A stretch of DNA of 64,000 bases from Marinomonas spartinae. GTDB taxonomy: Bacteria > Pseudomonadota > Gammaproteobacteria > Pseudomonadales > Marinomonadaceae. This document shows, one piece after another, positions 22,980-31,132 of this stretch. The notes beneath the pieces were generated by a model. That model worked only from the letters and a program-made list of their open reading frames with translations, made no database searches and was not told where the DNA came from. The translations under genes and the position numbers were made by a program. The stretch lies in assembly GCF_016461715.1 (NCBI RefSeq), contig NZ_JAEMUI010000026.1:1-64000 (forward strand). The letters run 5' to 3'. Each line of letters starts with the position of its first letter. Position 1 is the stretch's first letter.

Positions 22980-24155
22980 TCAGCATAACTCAAGGCAAAT
23001 CGCTACGCCCATTCCACCGCCAATACATAATGTCGCAAGACCTTTTTTTGCTGATCGACGCTGCATTTCGTGCAGTAAAGAAACGACAATGCGACAGCCA
23101 GACCCAGCTAAAGGGTGGCCGAGGGCAATGGCTCCGCCATTTACATTGACGATTTCTTCTGCAATGCCGAGTTCTCTTAAGACGATGATTGATTGTCCAG
23201 CGAAGGCTTCATTGATTTCTGCCAACTCTATTTGTTGAATGTTCCATCCAGCGAGTTTTAGTGCTTTTTTTGATGCTCCTATCGGACCTAGCCCCATGTC
23301 CATGGGGGCTAATGCGAAAGAGGAATAAGAGGCGATACGTACAATAGGGTCTAATTTTGCCTCTAATAATGCGTGTTTACTCGCCACGAGAACCGCAGCC
23401 GCACCATCGTTTAGCCCCGATGCATTGCCTACGGTGATGGTTCCTGTTTCCGAAAAAGCGGGCTTAAGCTTAGCCAGCTTTTCCAACGAAGAAAGATAAG
23501 GATGCTCATCTTTAGTGAAGTAGGCCTCTTCCCGTTTGGACGGGAGTCTGATCGAGGTTAGCTCAGAGTTAAAGCGATTGGATAATAGAGCATTATTGGC
23601 TTTTATTTGTGATTGATGGGCGAACTGATCCTGTTCTTCTCGTGATATTTTCCACCGTGTAATAATGTGTTCGACTGTCTCTCCCATGTGAATATTATGA
23701 AAAGCATCCCATAAGCCGTCTGTGATCATGCTGTCCTGAACGGTTAGCGGACGTTGTCTTGCCGCAATCTGATTAGTCAAAATCAGTTGAGGCGCATTAC
23801 TCATGGAATCTTGTCCACCAGCGATAATGAGGTTGGCATCTCCCGCTTTAATTGCTTGAGCAGCAAGGTGGATAGATTTTTGACCGGCACCACAGACTTT
23901 GTTGACAGTGAATGCACAGGTATTGCTTGGCAGTCCTGCGAGCAGTGTGGCTTGTCTAGCGGGATTCTGACCTGCTCCGCCAGCCAACACTTGGCCGATG
24001 ATGACCTCATCCAGCAGGGTTGGATCTAGGTCTACATCCCTTATTAAGTGCGCGATAACCTGGGCACCGATTTCCGCCGCGTTCATGCTTGCTAATCCTC
24101 CTGAAAGCTTGGCTATAGGAGATCGTTTACCCGCCACAATGTAGACCTCTTTCAT
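22980..24155 (-). CDS. Acetyl-CoA C-acyltransferase (thiolase)
   Basis: 391 residues, a full thiolase I/II fold. The nucleophile C88 lies in NKVCGAGQKS; the second catalytic set is H in GGAIALGHPLAGSGCR and C in ATLCIGGGMG near the C-terminus. It condenses or cleaves beta-ketoacyl-CoA (acetoacetyl-CoA type or longer). It is divergent from the acetoacetyl-CoA synthetase-like operon, with a 10-bp inverted repeat between them, so it probably finishes the same pathway. Unlike the two thiolase-like proteins in this window, it keeps the catalytic cysteines. Confidence 0.92.
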   Translation of the reverse strand: MKEVYIVAGKRSPIAKLSGGLASMNAAEIGAQVIAHLIRDVDLDPTLLDEVIIGQVLAGGAGQNPARQATLLAGLPSNTCAFTVNKVCGAGQKSIHLAAQAIKAGDANLIIAGGQDSMSNAPQLILTNQIAARQRPLTVQDSMITDGLWDAFHNIHMGETVEHIITRWKISREEQDQFAHQSQIKANNALLSNRFNSELTSIRLPSKREEAYFTKDEHPYLSSLEKLAKLKPAFSETGTITVGNASGLNDGAAAVLVASKHALLEAKLDPIVRIASYSSFALAPMDMGLGPIGASKKALKLAGWNIQQIELAEINEAFAGQSIIVLRELGIAEEIVNVNGGAIALGHPLAGSGCRIVVSLLHEMQRRSAKKGLATLCIGGGMGVAICLELC

Positions 24156-24198
24156 AATATCAACCTGTATATATTGATTGTTATTGTTTTATTTAATA

Positions 24199-24239
24199 TC
24201 TAAGTATAACCAGAATGTTGATTTCTAGGTATACTTAGA
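24199..24239. promoter_or_regulatory. Inverted repeat between divergent thiolase and CoA-synthetase genes
   Basis: TCTAAGTATA (24199-24208) and TATACTTAGA (24230-24239) form a perfect 10-bp inverted repeat with a 21-base spacer. A TGTATATA element lies nearby at about 24171. The position in the divergent promoter region suggests a regulator-binding site; the regulator is unknown, and the GntR/HutC protein at 29635 is one candidate. Confidence 0.5.
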
Positions 24240-24316
24240 ATAATCTTAATTATGAGGTAAATACAAAAATAACAATAAATCGTGCGTATTAAGCACATTG
24301 CTAAGAGGTATGGCAT

Positions 24317-26257
24317 GTGAAAAAGCCACTGTGGTCACCGACACAATCAATGAAAGAAGATTGTGCTTTAACGCGTTTTGCTCAGCAGGCAGGCATACCA
24401 ACACAGGATTATGATGCGTTGCATCGTTGGTCAATCAGTGATCTAACGGGCTTTTGGTCTCAGCTATGGGACTTCGCAGGTGTTATTGGCGAAAAGGGCC
24501 ACGACGTATTTATTCCTAATACTGAACAATGGATGACGGAATCGCAGTTTTTTCCTTCCGCTCGACTGAATCTGGCAGAGAACCTACTGAGAAGAACGGG
24601 TAGCGCTCCTCTTGTTATTGAAACCAATGAATCAGGCGAACGCCATGTCTATAGCGCTGATGACGTGCGCGAAGAAGTAGCCCGTGTTGCGCAAGGCTTG
24701 AGACAAGCAGGCATTAAACCGGGTGACCGTGTGGCAGTCGTAATGCCCAATAAATTGTCGTGTTTAGTTACACATTTGGCTACATTAGCGGTCGGTGGAG
24801 TGTGGACTTCTTGCTCCCCAGATTTTGGTGTAGAAGCCATTATTGACCGTATCGGTCAGGTAAACCCCATATTACTTTTCGTAGAAACAAGCTTTCAATA
24901 TGCTGGTAAACAGCACGACATTTCTCAATCGGCTCTCATACTAGCGCAGCGTATCGACAGCGTTGAGCAACTGATTATTGTCGGTGAACACAGTTTAACG
25001 ACACAAGATAATTTCATACATTGGACCGATTTTGGCAGACAAGCGGACCTGCATTTCACTCGTGTTGGATTTAATGACCCAGCCTATATTCTGTATACAT
25101 CAGGCACAACGGGGGCTCCGAAGGCGATCATTCATCGTACCGGTGGGGTATTGCTACAACAATTGAAAGAGCATCTTCTGCATAATGATGTTCGCGAGGA
25201 CGATCGTGTATTGTGGTATACCAATACCGCTTGGATGATGTACCACTGGATCGTTGCGGCACTTGGCTGTCATGCGGTGTTAGTTCTCTATGATGGAGCG
25301 CCTATTTTAAAGCAAAAGGACAGACTGGATTGCGCACCTTTATGGCGCGTTGTCGAGCAAGAAAAACTCACTCATTTGGGGATTTCACCAAAATATCTTG
25401 GAACGCTTACAGAGGCAGGCTTTGAGCCAAAGCAGAATTTTAACCTAACTTCTTTACGTTGGCTGTTGTCAGCTGGCAGTCCTGTTGCGCCGAATCAATA
25501 TGATTGGATCTATGGTGCCGTTTCAAAGCAAGTTGGCTTTGCGTCCATTTCTGGTGGTACGGAATTGATGGGTTGCTTCTTGCTTGGCTCGCCTTGGCAC
25601 GTTTTGCGAAAAGGCACCTTGACAACAAAAGCTCTCGGTATGGCCGTTAATGTTCTTGATAATCGGGGAGCACCGGTGATTGGTCGCCAAGGGGACCTTG
25701 TGTGCACTGAACCTTTTCCTTCCATGCCCATATCTTTCTGGGGCGATGATGGTTTAGCGCGTTATAAAAAAACTTATTTCGCTGATAGACAGGAAATTTG
25801 GGTTCATGGGGATCATGCCCAATTGAATGCAGATGGCACGGCGGTAATATACGGTCGTTCCGATAATACTTTAAATCCCGGTGGCGTCAGAATAGGTACC
25901 GCTGATATTTATAATGCGTGTGATGGCATAAAAGAGATCGAAGACTGTGTCGTGTTTGGTCGTCCGATTGAGGGAGATGAAGAGATTGTACTGTGCATTC
26001 AGTTAAGAGAAGGCGCGTTATTCAATAATGATTTGGTTCATTTCATACGCAAAAGCATTCGAACCGCTTGTTCTCCCCGCCATGTCCCGGCTGCCATCTA
26101 TTTAGTGGATGAGGTACCTTATACATTAAATGGTAAGCGTGTTGAGGGTGCCGCTCAGTCTTCCTTATTGGGTAAGCCTGTTACTAATGTAGCTTCGTTG
26201 CAAAATCCCCAATGCCTTGAGCAATATAAACACCTTGCCCAGGAGAGTGCCTTATGA
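24317..26257 (+). CDS. Acetoacetyl-CoA synthetase-like AMP-forming acyl-CoA synthetase
   Basis: 646 residues, the size of acetoacetyl-CoA synthetases. ANL superfamily: the N-terminal ACAS_N segment LTGFWSQLWDFAGV, P-loop motif ILYTSGTTGAPKAI, A5-type ISGGTELMG, A7/A8 motifs WVHGDHAQLNADG and YGRSDNTLNPGGVRIG, and catalytic lysine region YTLNGKRVE. It makes an acyl-CoA from a (beta-keto) acid with ATP to AMP. The start is GTG at 24317 with AAGAGG upstream. The stop overlaps the thiolase-like gene by four bases (ATGA), so it heads a tightly coupled operon. The substrate may differ from acetoacetate. Confidence 0.88.
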   Translation: MKKPLWSPTQSMKEDCALTRFAQQAGIPTQDYDALHRWSISDLTGFWSQLWDFAGVIGEKGHDVFIPNTEQWMTESQFFPSARLNLAENLLRRTGSAPLVIETNESGERHVYSADDVREEVARVAQGLRQAGIKPGDRVAVVMPNKLSCLVTHLATLAVGGVWTSCSPDFGVEAIIDRIGQVNPILLFVETSFQYAGKQHDISQSALILAQRIDSVEQLIIVGEHSLTTQDNFIHWTDFGRQADLHFTRVGFNDPAYILYTSGTTGAPKAIIHRTGGVLLQQLKEHLLHNDVREDDRVLWYTNTAWMMYHWIVAALGCHAVLVLYDGAPILKQKDRLDCAPLWRVVEQEKLTHLGISPKYLGTLTEAGFEPKQNFNLTSLRWLLSAGSPVAPNQYDWIYGAVSKQVGFASISGGTELMGCFLLGSPWHVLRKGTLTTKALGMAVNVLDNRGAPVIGRQGDLVCTEPFPSMPISFWGDDGLARYKKTYFADRQEIWVHGDHAQLNADGTAVIYGRSDNTLNPGGVRIGTADIYNACDGIKEIEDCVVFGRPIEGDEEIVLCIQLREGALFNNDLVHFIRKSIRTACSPRHVPAAIYLVDEVPYTLNGKRVEGAAQSSLLGKPVTNVASLQNPQCLEQYKHLAQESAL

Positions 26258-27438
26258 GCCGTCCAAAGGCAGCCATTATTGGTGTGGGAGAATTAAAACC
26301 TTGTCGAGTAACTGACGGTGCAAGTACGTTAGGTATGTTGGCGCAGGCATCTGTTTTAGCATTGCACGATGCGGGCATCGATAAAGCGGATATTGACGGA
26401 TTATTAGTTGGTCCTCAAGTAGGAGAGACGCCCCAGCATGTTCCAGCTACCGTAGCCGAATATCTTGGTCTACAACCTAGCATGGCAAATGTTGTAGATT
26501 TAGGAGGGGCTTCTGGTCCGGGTATGATTTGGCGCGCAGCGGCCGCTATTGAAGCGGGAATGTGTCACACCGTACTGTGTGTGTTAGGGAACCATCGTAA
26601 TCAAGATGCACTAAGAAGCCCTAATCGTAACCCCATTCGTGAATTTGATGTTCCGTTTGGCGCGTCAGGCGCTAATGCGACCTATGCACAATTAAAGCAA
26701 GCGCATATGGCAAAGTATCAATCGAAAGATGAAGACTTTGCTTTAATTACCCAGTGGGCTCGCCATAATGCTCAGCATCACCACCATGCTATTTTTAATG
26801 GCAAACCGTGTGATGCCAACGACGTGTTACAGTCCCCCCTCATAGCTGAACCCTTGCATTTGTACGAGATCGTCATGCCAGTGGCGGGAGCCGAGGCGGT
26901 AATTGTAACATCGGTGACGCGGGCACAAACCATAAATAACCCCGCTGCGTATTTATTAGGGGCGGGGGAAAAAGTAACGCATCGAGCATTATCACAAGCA
27001 CCTGATCTGACTTCTGGTCCGTTGAAGCCTGCTATGGCGCACGCTTTCAAGCAATCCAATACTTCGGTTTTTGATATGAGTTTACTGTCGCTGTATGACT
27101 GCTACACCATCATGGTGGCGCTTACCTTAGAAGACAGTGGCATTTGTCCTGCTGGAAAATTTGGTGACTTCATACGTAGCAACACCCTTGGATACGATGG
27201 TAGCTGTCCTTTGAATACGCACGGTGGTCAGCTTGGATTCGGGCAGCCAGATTTAGCGGGAGGCATGACTCATGTGGTCGAAGCTGTTCATCAGCTGAGA
27301 GAGTCTGCAACGGGGCGGCAGATACCTTCAGCCAAATACGCCCTTGTTACAGGAAATGGTGCCACCTTATCGGAAGCGGTGGCGCTGGTACTCGGTAGTG
27401 CAAGTGTCGTACTAGGAAAGCCTGGAGTGGGCCGATGA
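26254..27438 (+). CDS. Thiolase-like (SCP2/lipid-transfer type) protein lacking the nucleophilic cysteine, second copy
   Basis: 394 residues, same family as the protein at 7708. N-terminus AAIIGVGELKPCRVTD; at the nucleophile position it reads G84-G85-A86-S87-G88, so there is no cysteine. SLYDCYTI and NTHGGQLGFGQP loops are present. Retro-aldolase partners of DUF35 proteins (Ltp2 type) have this make-up; beta-ketothiolase activity is unlikely. Start and stop codons overlap both neighbours by four bases, so the protein is made together with the CoA synthetase and its DUF35 partner. Confidence 0.85.
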   Translation: MSRPKAAIIGVGELKPCRVTDGASTLGMLAQASVLALHDAGIDKADIDGLLVGPQVGETPQHVPATVAEYLGLQPSMANVVDLGGASGPGMIWRAAAAIEAGMCHTVLCVLGNHRNQDALRSPNRNPIREFDVPFGASGANATYAQLKQAHMAKYQSKDEDFALITQWARHNAQHHHHAIFNGKPCDANDVLQSPLIAEPLHLYEIVMPVAGAEAVIVTSVTRAQTINNPAAYLLGAGEKVTHRALSQAPDLTSGPLKPAMAHAFKQSNTSVFDMSLLSLYDCYTIMVALTLEDSGICPAGKFGDFIRSNTLGYDGSCPLNTHGGQLGFGQPDLAGGMTHVVEAVHQLRESATGRQIPSAKYALVTGNGATLSEAVALVLGSASVVLGKPGVGR

Positions 27439-27872
27439 AATATACCCATTTCGCAAACTTAAAAGTGCCTGGGCCGACTAAAACTCCCCTTACGGAACCG
27501 TTTTGGCAAGCGGCGGCAAAAGGTGAGTTACACACACAATATTGTGAACGTTGTCATTCGTATGTGTTTTATCCGCGAGAAGTGTGCCCCTTTTGCTGGA
27601 GTAACCAACTGACCTGGTGTCAGCTGTCTGGACAGGCAAAGATAAAAACTTACACCACCATCTGGAAGCCAGGCCATCCCAGTTGGGCAGCAGTGACACC
27701 TTACACTGTGGGGGTCATTCAATTAGCAGAAGGACCAAGTATGCTGGCGTTATTGTTATTAGAGCGAGAGCAATTAGAAATTGGTTTGCCTGTGAGTTTT
27801 AAAACCATAAATTTGGGCGGTCAAATGATGCCTGCCTTTACCATCCCTGAGGATCAATACCATGACAAATAA
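27435..27872 (+). CDS. DUF35 OB-fold protein with intact zinc ribbon
   Basis: 145 residues. Zinc ribbon C37-x2-C40 and C51-x2-C54, then an OB fold (KIKTYTTIW, YTVGVIQLAEGPSMLALLLL). Known DUF35 proteins bind thiolase-like enzymes and are needed for their activity or acyl-CoA entry. The start codon overlaps the thiolase-like stop (ATGA), which fits a fixed complex. The end overlaps the MaoC gene by 11 bases. Confidence 0.9.
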   Translation: MKYTHFANLKVPGPTKTPLTEPFWQAAAKGELHTQYCERCHSYVFYPREVCPFCWSNQLTWCQLSGQAKIKTYTTIWKPGHPSWAAVTPYTVGVIQLAEGPSMLALLLLEREQLEIGLPVSFKTINLGGQMMPAFTIPEDQYHDK

Positions 27873-28311
27873 AAATAACGCTTGGACCAATACGATGCAT
27901 GCTCAGCCAGCAGTGGGAGACATTGCCGAAATCAGCAGAACGACTTGTGCGGAGGACATTACTGCCTTTACCCAAATGACAGGCGATCATAACCCAGTTC
28001 ATTATGACAAAGCGCTTGCGGAAAAAACGCCATTTGGCAAAATTATTGTGCAAGGTGGCGTGTCTTCCGGCATATTGAACGCGGTGGTCGCAGAACGCTT
28101 ACCTGGGCCGGGAACCGTGTTTCTAGGTGTTCAATGGAACTTTAAGAAAGCAGTGGGTGTCAATGAAACGATTACAGGTCGTATTGAGGTGACGAGCGTT
28201 CGAGACGATAAACCTATCTGTCAGTTGAAAACTACGGTCTTGGATAGTGAAGGCGATGTGTGCATTGAAGGAACCGCTACGACTTATACTATGCCATTGA
28301 AGGATCTTTAA
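27862..28311 (+). CDS. MaoC-family (R)-specific enoyl-CoA hydratase
   Basis: 149 residues, single hot-dog domain. Catalytic dyad D42 and H47 in the hydratase 2 motif TGDHNPVHYD, followed by FGKIIVQGG. It hydrates a 2-enoyl-CoA to the (R)-3-hydroxyacyl-CoA. In this operon it would supply the hydroxyacyl-CoA for the thiolase-like/DUF35 complex, the role played by the crotonase in the first cluster. It overlaps the DUF35 gene and is followed by the carrier gene after two bases. Confidence 0.9.
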   Translation: MTNKNNAWTNTMHAQPAVGDIAEISRTTCAEDITAFTQMTGDHNPVHYDKALAEKTPFGKIIVQGGVSSGILNAVVAERLPGPGTVFLGVQWNFKKAVGVNETITGRIEVTSVRDDKPICQLKTTVLDSEGDVCIEGTATTYTMPLKDL

Positions 28312-28313
28312 TA

Positions 28314-29531
28314 ATGTCAGACCAAGCTGCAGGCCGATGGTCCGCCCTGATGGTGATATGTATTGGTGTGGTAGGGGTGTTGGCAACTTGGTTCTCTGCA
28401 ACGGCCATCATTCCTGAATTAGTCAAGGTGTGGCACTTATCCAATGGTGACGCGTCTTGGTTAACCAATGCTGTGCAATTGGGGTTTGTCATAGGAGCCT
28501 TATCTGCTTCTTTAGTGAATTTGCCGGATATTATTCGCCTGAATCGATTAATGGCCTTATCAGCGTTATTGGCGGCGGTAGCGAATGGTTTGTTGTTGGC
28601 CAACCCGTCGATAGAAATAGCGATCCTATTGCGTTTTTTAACGGGCATGTTTTTGGCTGGTGTTTATCCCGCAGCGCTTAAGTTAATGGCAACTTGGTTT
28701 ACTAAAGGCAGAGGGTTAGCGCTGGGTTTTTTGATTGGTGCCCTGACTATCGGTTCATCTGCTCCTCATTTATTTCGTGCTGTTACCGACCATATTCAAT
28801 GGCAGTGGGTGGTATTAGTATCGTCGACAACCTCGCTATTGGCGGCGACATTGTTTGTTTGGAAGGTCAGGGAAGGCCCTTATGCGTTTGGTAAAGCGTT
28901 ATTCGACCCTAAGCAATGTCTGAAAGTCTTCACATCTAAGCCTTTATTTTTGGTTAATATGGGGTATTTTGGTCACATGTGGGAGCTTTATGCCATGTGG
29001 GCTTGGCTGTTAGCCTATGCTAATGCTGCATCCCATCATTTGATATCTTTTCCTTTTGGTTCGCCATCCATGTTTTGTTTTACTGTGGTGGCATCAGGCA
29101 GTATTGGGTGCGTTTTAGGTGGAGTGTTGTCAGATCGTTTTGGTCGTTGTTATACCACGATAGGCATGATGTTGGTTTCTGGTTGTTGTGCTCTGCTAAT
29201 GGGGTTCGTTTTCGATGGCCCAGGTTGGCTATTGGCCATCGTTGCAGTGGTTTGGGGAATTAGCATCATTGGTGACAGTGCGCAGTTTTCGGCTGCCGTA
29301 ACCGAATTAGCGGATAAGGATTTTGTCGGTACCGCATTGGCATTGCAGCTAGGCGTTGGCTTTGCTCTTACCGTAGTCGCTATTTCCATATTACCCATTC
29401 TGGCGAATGCATTAGGCAGTTGGCAATGGGTCTTTTTGATATTAGTTCCGGGACCAATGATTGGTATTGTCGCAATGGGGTTATTACGGACACTACCAGA
29501 TGCGGGAAGATTAGCGGCAGGAGCTAAGTAA
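28314..29531 (+). CDS. MFS transporter
   Basis: 405 residues, about 12 membrane segments in two halves. The loop 2-3 motif is weak, but loop 8-9 keeps GGVLSDRFGR. It is similar in layout to nitrate/organic-acid MFS carriers with a cytoplasmic middle loop (KVREGPYAFGKALFDPKQ). As the last gene of the CoA-synthetase operon it probably imports the acid that the operon activates. The start ATG is two bases after the MaoC stop. Confidence 0.85.
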   Translation: MSDQAAGRWSALMVICIGVVGVLATWFSATAIIPELVKVWHLSNGDASWLTNAVQLGFVIGALSASLVNLPDIIRLNRLMALSALLAAVANGLLLANPSIEIAILLRFLTGMFLAGVYPAALKLMATWFTKGRGLALGFLIGALTIGSSAPHLFRAVTDHIQWQWVVLVSSTTSLLAATLFVWKVREGPYAFGKALFDPKQCLKVFTSKPLFLVNMGYFGHMWELYAMWAWLLAYANAASHHLISFPFGSPSMFCFTVVASGSIGCVLGGVLSDRFGRCYTTIGMMLVSGCCALLMGFVFDGPGWLLAIVAVVWGISIIGDSAQFSAAVTELADKDFVGTALALQLGVGFALTVVAISILPILANALGSWQWVFLILVPGPMIGIVAMGLLRTLPDAGRLAAGAK

Positions 29532-29634
29532 AAAGCATTGAATAAAAAATATAAAGCATATTTTTACTGGATTGTAACAAACAGGCATAATGAAATATTG
29601 AAGAACTCAATAGGTTATAAGGACAGTAAAATAG

Positions 29635-30486
29635 ATGAATGGCAGTGAAGTGGATCGGCGAAGCAGAGGGCGACCTAAAAATGATGACAATAATAGTCCC
29701 GCAGCGAAAGCATTACGCCACATGGCAGAAGACCGTGCTTTTTTTGATCGGAAATCCCATACTCCTCTGTGGGTGCAGTTTAAAAACGCGCTAGCAGACA
29801 GAATTCATTGTCAGGTTTTATTACCTGATATGCGTCTTCCTTCTGAGCAAACCATTTGTGAGATTTTTAGTGTTTCTCGTTCTGTGGTTAGAATGGCGTT
29901 AGGAAGCTTAGCGACAGAAGGGTTGCTTTACAAAGTGGCGAGAACGGGCGTTTTTGTTGCTCAGCCACGTATGGAAACGAACTTCCTGACGTCCAATATG
30001 TCTGTTCACGCCGATTTAGAAGCCCGTGGTTACAAGGTTACCTCGAAGACATTTGAATTTAATCGAGTACAGGCTGATGATGCTGAAATACGCGTGTTTA
30101 ATCTTCCAAAAGATGGCACCGTGGTGCGTATTGGGCGAATTTATTATTCGGATGGGGCACCCATTACTCATACCATTATTTCTTTGCCTGGCTACAAGGT
30201 GCCTGATTTTGAAAATTTAGACATAGAAGATAAATCTATGTTTCAGCTTTTAAAAGACCGTTATGGTTTAGTGGCTAAGCGGGCTGAGCGTTGGTTCACC
30301 GCAGCGATGCCGTCGGTGGAAGTATGTGAAAGGCTAGCTTTAAGTGGCGATCAACCAGTGATTGCTATCGAATCTATTGCCTATGACACGAATGATATGC
30401 CATTGGAGTTCTATCGAGCTTACTATAACTCTGCTGTGGCTCGTATCCATGTGTCGACAAACAATACTGCTTCTGACGTTAGTTAA
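29635..30486 (+). CDS. GntR-family regulator, HutC subfamily (UTRA domain)
   Basis: 283 residues. A polar N-terminal extension of about 45 residues is followed by a GntR winged helix (PLWVQFKNALADRI, RLPSEQTICEIFSVSRSVVRMALGSLATEGLL) and a UTRA ligand-binding domain (about 130-275; VRIGRIYYSDGAPITHT, PVIAIESIAYDTNDMPLEFYRAYY). UTRA regulators bind small metabolites, often sugar phosphates. A DasR/NagR-like operator, CTGGT-N4-ACCAG, is placed 225-238 bases after its stop, directly before the next operon's promoter. It therefore most likely represses that operon. AAGGA precedes the ATG. Confidence 0.9.
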   Translation: MNGSEVDRRSRGRPKNDDNNSPAAKALRHMAEDRAFFDRKSHTPLWVQFKNALADRIHCQVLLPDMRLPSEQTICEIFSVSRSVVRMALGSLATEGLLYKVARTGVFVAQPRMETNFLTSNMSVHADLEARGYKVTSKTFEFNRVQADDAEIRVFNLPKDGTVVRIGRIYYSDGAPITHTIISLPGYKVPDFENLDIEDKSMFQLLKDRYGLVAKRAERWFTAAMPSVEVCERLALSGDQPVIAIESIAYDTNDMPLEFYRAYYNSAVARIHVSTNNTASDVS

Positions 30487-30528
30487 ATACTCCACCACAA
30501 TGGCTGTGTCTTACCATACTCATCTATG

Positions 30529-30561
30529 ACCTTTGTTTTAGCGAAAAACAAAGGTTTTTTT
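30529..30561 (+). terminator. Terminator after the GntR gene
   Basis: ACCTTTGTTTT / AAAACAAAGGT, a perfect 11-bp stem with a five-base loop, followed by a run of seven T. Confidence 0.88.
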
Positions 30562-30680
30562 ATTCCTTAAAAGCACTATTTTAGACTTCCATATAAGAGC
30601 GTCTTTCCCTCTCCTACCAAGCCTAAACTTTTATTTTTAGCTGATTAACCGGGCCTTTTACTCTTCATATATTAGCTAAT

Positions 30681-30724
30681 TTCTAGTAATAACCAAAAAT
30701 AATTCAATTTCTGGTCATTACCAG
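30681..30724. promoter_or_regulatory. HutC/DasR-type operator pair
   Basis: TTCTGGTCATTACCAG contains CTGGT-N4-ACCAG (30711-30724), which follows the known DasR/NagR consensus of CTGGTCTAGACCAG type. A related, degenerate sequence, TTCTAGTAATAACCA, lies 28 bases upstream (30681-30695). The strong site ends two bases before the -35 box, so bound repressor would block RNA polymerase. Confidence 0.65.
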
Positions 30725-30725
30725 A

Positions 30726-30755
30726 TTGACACGGTCGAATTTTATACACTATAGT
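30726..30755 (+). promoter_or_regulatory. Sigma70-type promoter of the sugar/monooxygenase operon
   Basis: -35 TTGACA (30726-30731, consensus) and -10 TATAGT (30750-30755), 18 bases apart, abutting the CTGGT-N4-ACCAG operator. Confidence 0.65.
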
Positions 30756-30827
30756 GGTTTTAGACAGTCTGAACTCAGACTCAATTGGTGATTCGTTGAT
30801 AATAATAAATAGAAAAATGAGATCGAC

Positions 30828-31118
30828 ATGAACTATCCAGATATTTTTGATCTATCAAAAAAAGTCGTTGCTATTACCGGTGCTGCCAGTGGTATTAGAC
30901 TTGAATCCTCAGCTTTTGCTGCTTGCGGTGCTAATTTGGCGTTCATGGATCTCAATGACTCATCTCTAGAATCGCTAAAGCATCCCCTTCTTGATCAATA
31001 CTCAATCAGAATTACATCCTATTCAGAAATCGCTGAGCTGACTCTATTTCTTGGATCAGATGCATCTACTTATTTAACAGGGGCCGTCGTGTTTATCGAC
31101 GCTGATACCTGTCTTTAA
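30828..31118 (+). pseudogene. Internally deleted short-chain dehydrogenase remnant
   Basis: 96 residues that read as the first about 50 residues of an SDR (LSKKVVAITGAASGI, then the NLAFMDLN strand) fused directly to the last about 40 (YSEIAELTLFLGSDASTYLTGAVVFIDAD). The middle, with NNAG, the catalytic serine and YxxxK, is missing, and the cofactor motif TGxxxGIG ends in R instead of G. A normal SDR has about 250 residues. The frame is still open, so the deletion was in frame, but catalysis is impossible. It sits first in the operon, before the aldolase gene; a complete but different SDR is at 37431. Confidence 0.75.
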
Positions 31119-31132
31119 ACATGAGGGACATA

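Larger units (their letters stand above)
30487..30827 (+). other. Regulatory intergenic region of the sugar/monooxygenase operon
   Basis: 341 bases without a gene: a terminator for the GntR gene (30529-30561), two operator-like sequences (30681-30724), a sigma70-type promoter (30726-30755) and a leader of about 65 bases. No small ORF with a ribosome-binding site is seen. Confidence 0.6.

Noticed and set aside
29527..29568. AGTAAAAA / TTTTTACT inverted repeat after the MFS gene as a terminator
   Set aside because: The stem has almost no G-C pairs and a loop of over 25 bases in an A+T-rich stretch, so chance is the better explanation.
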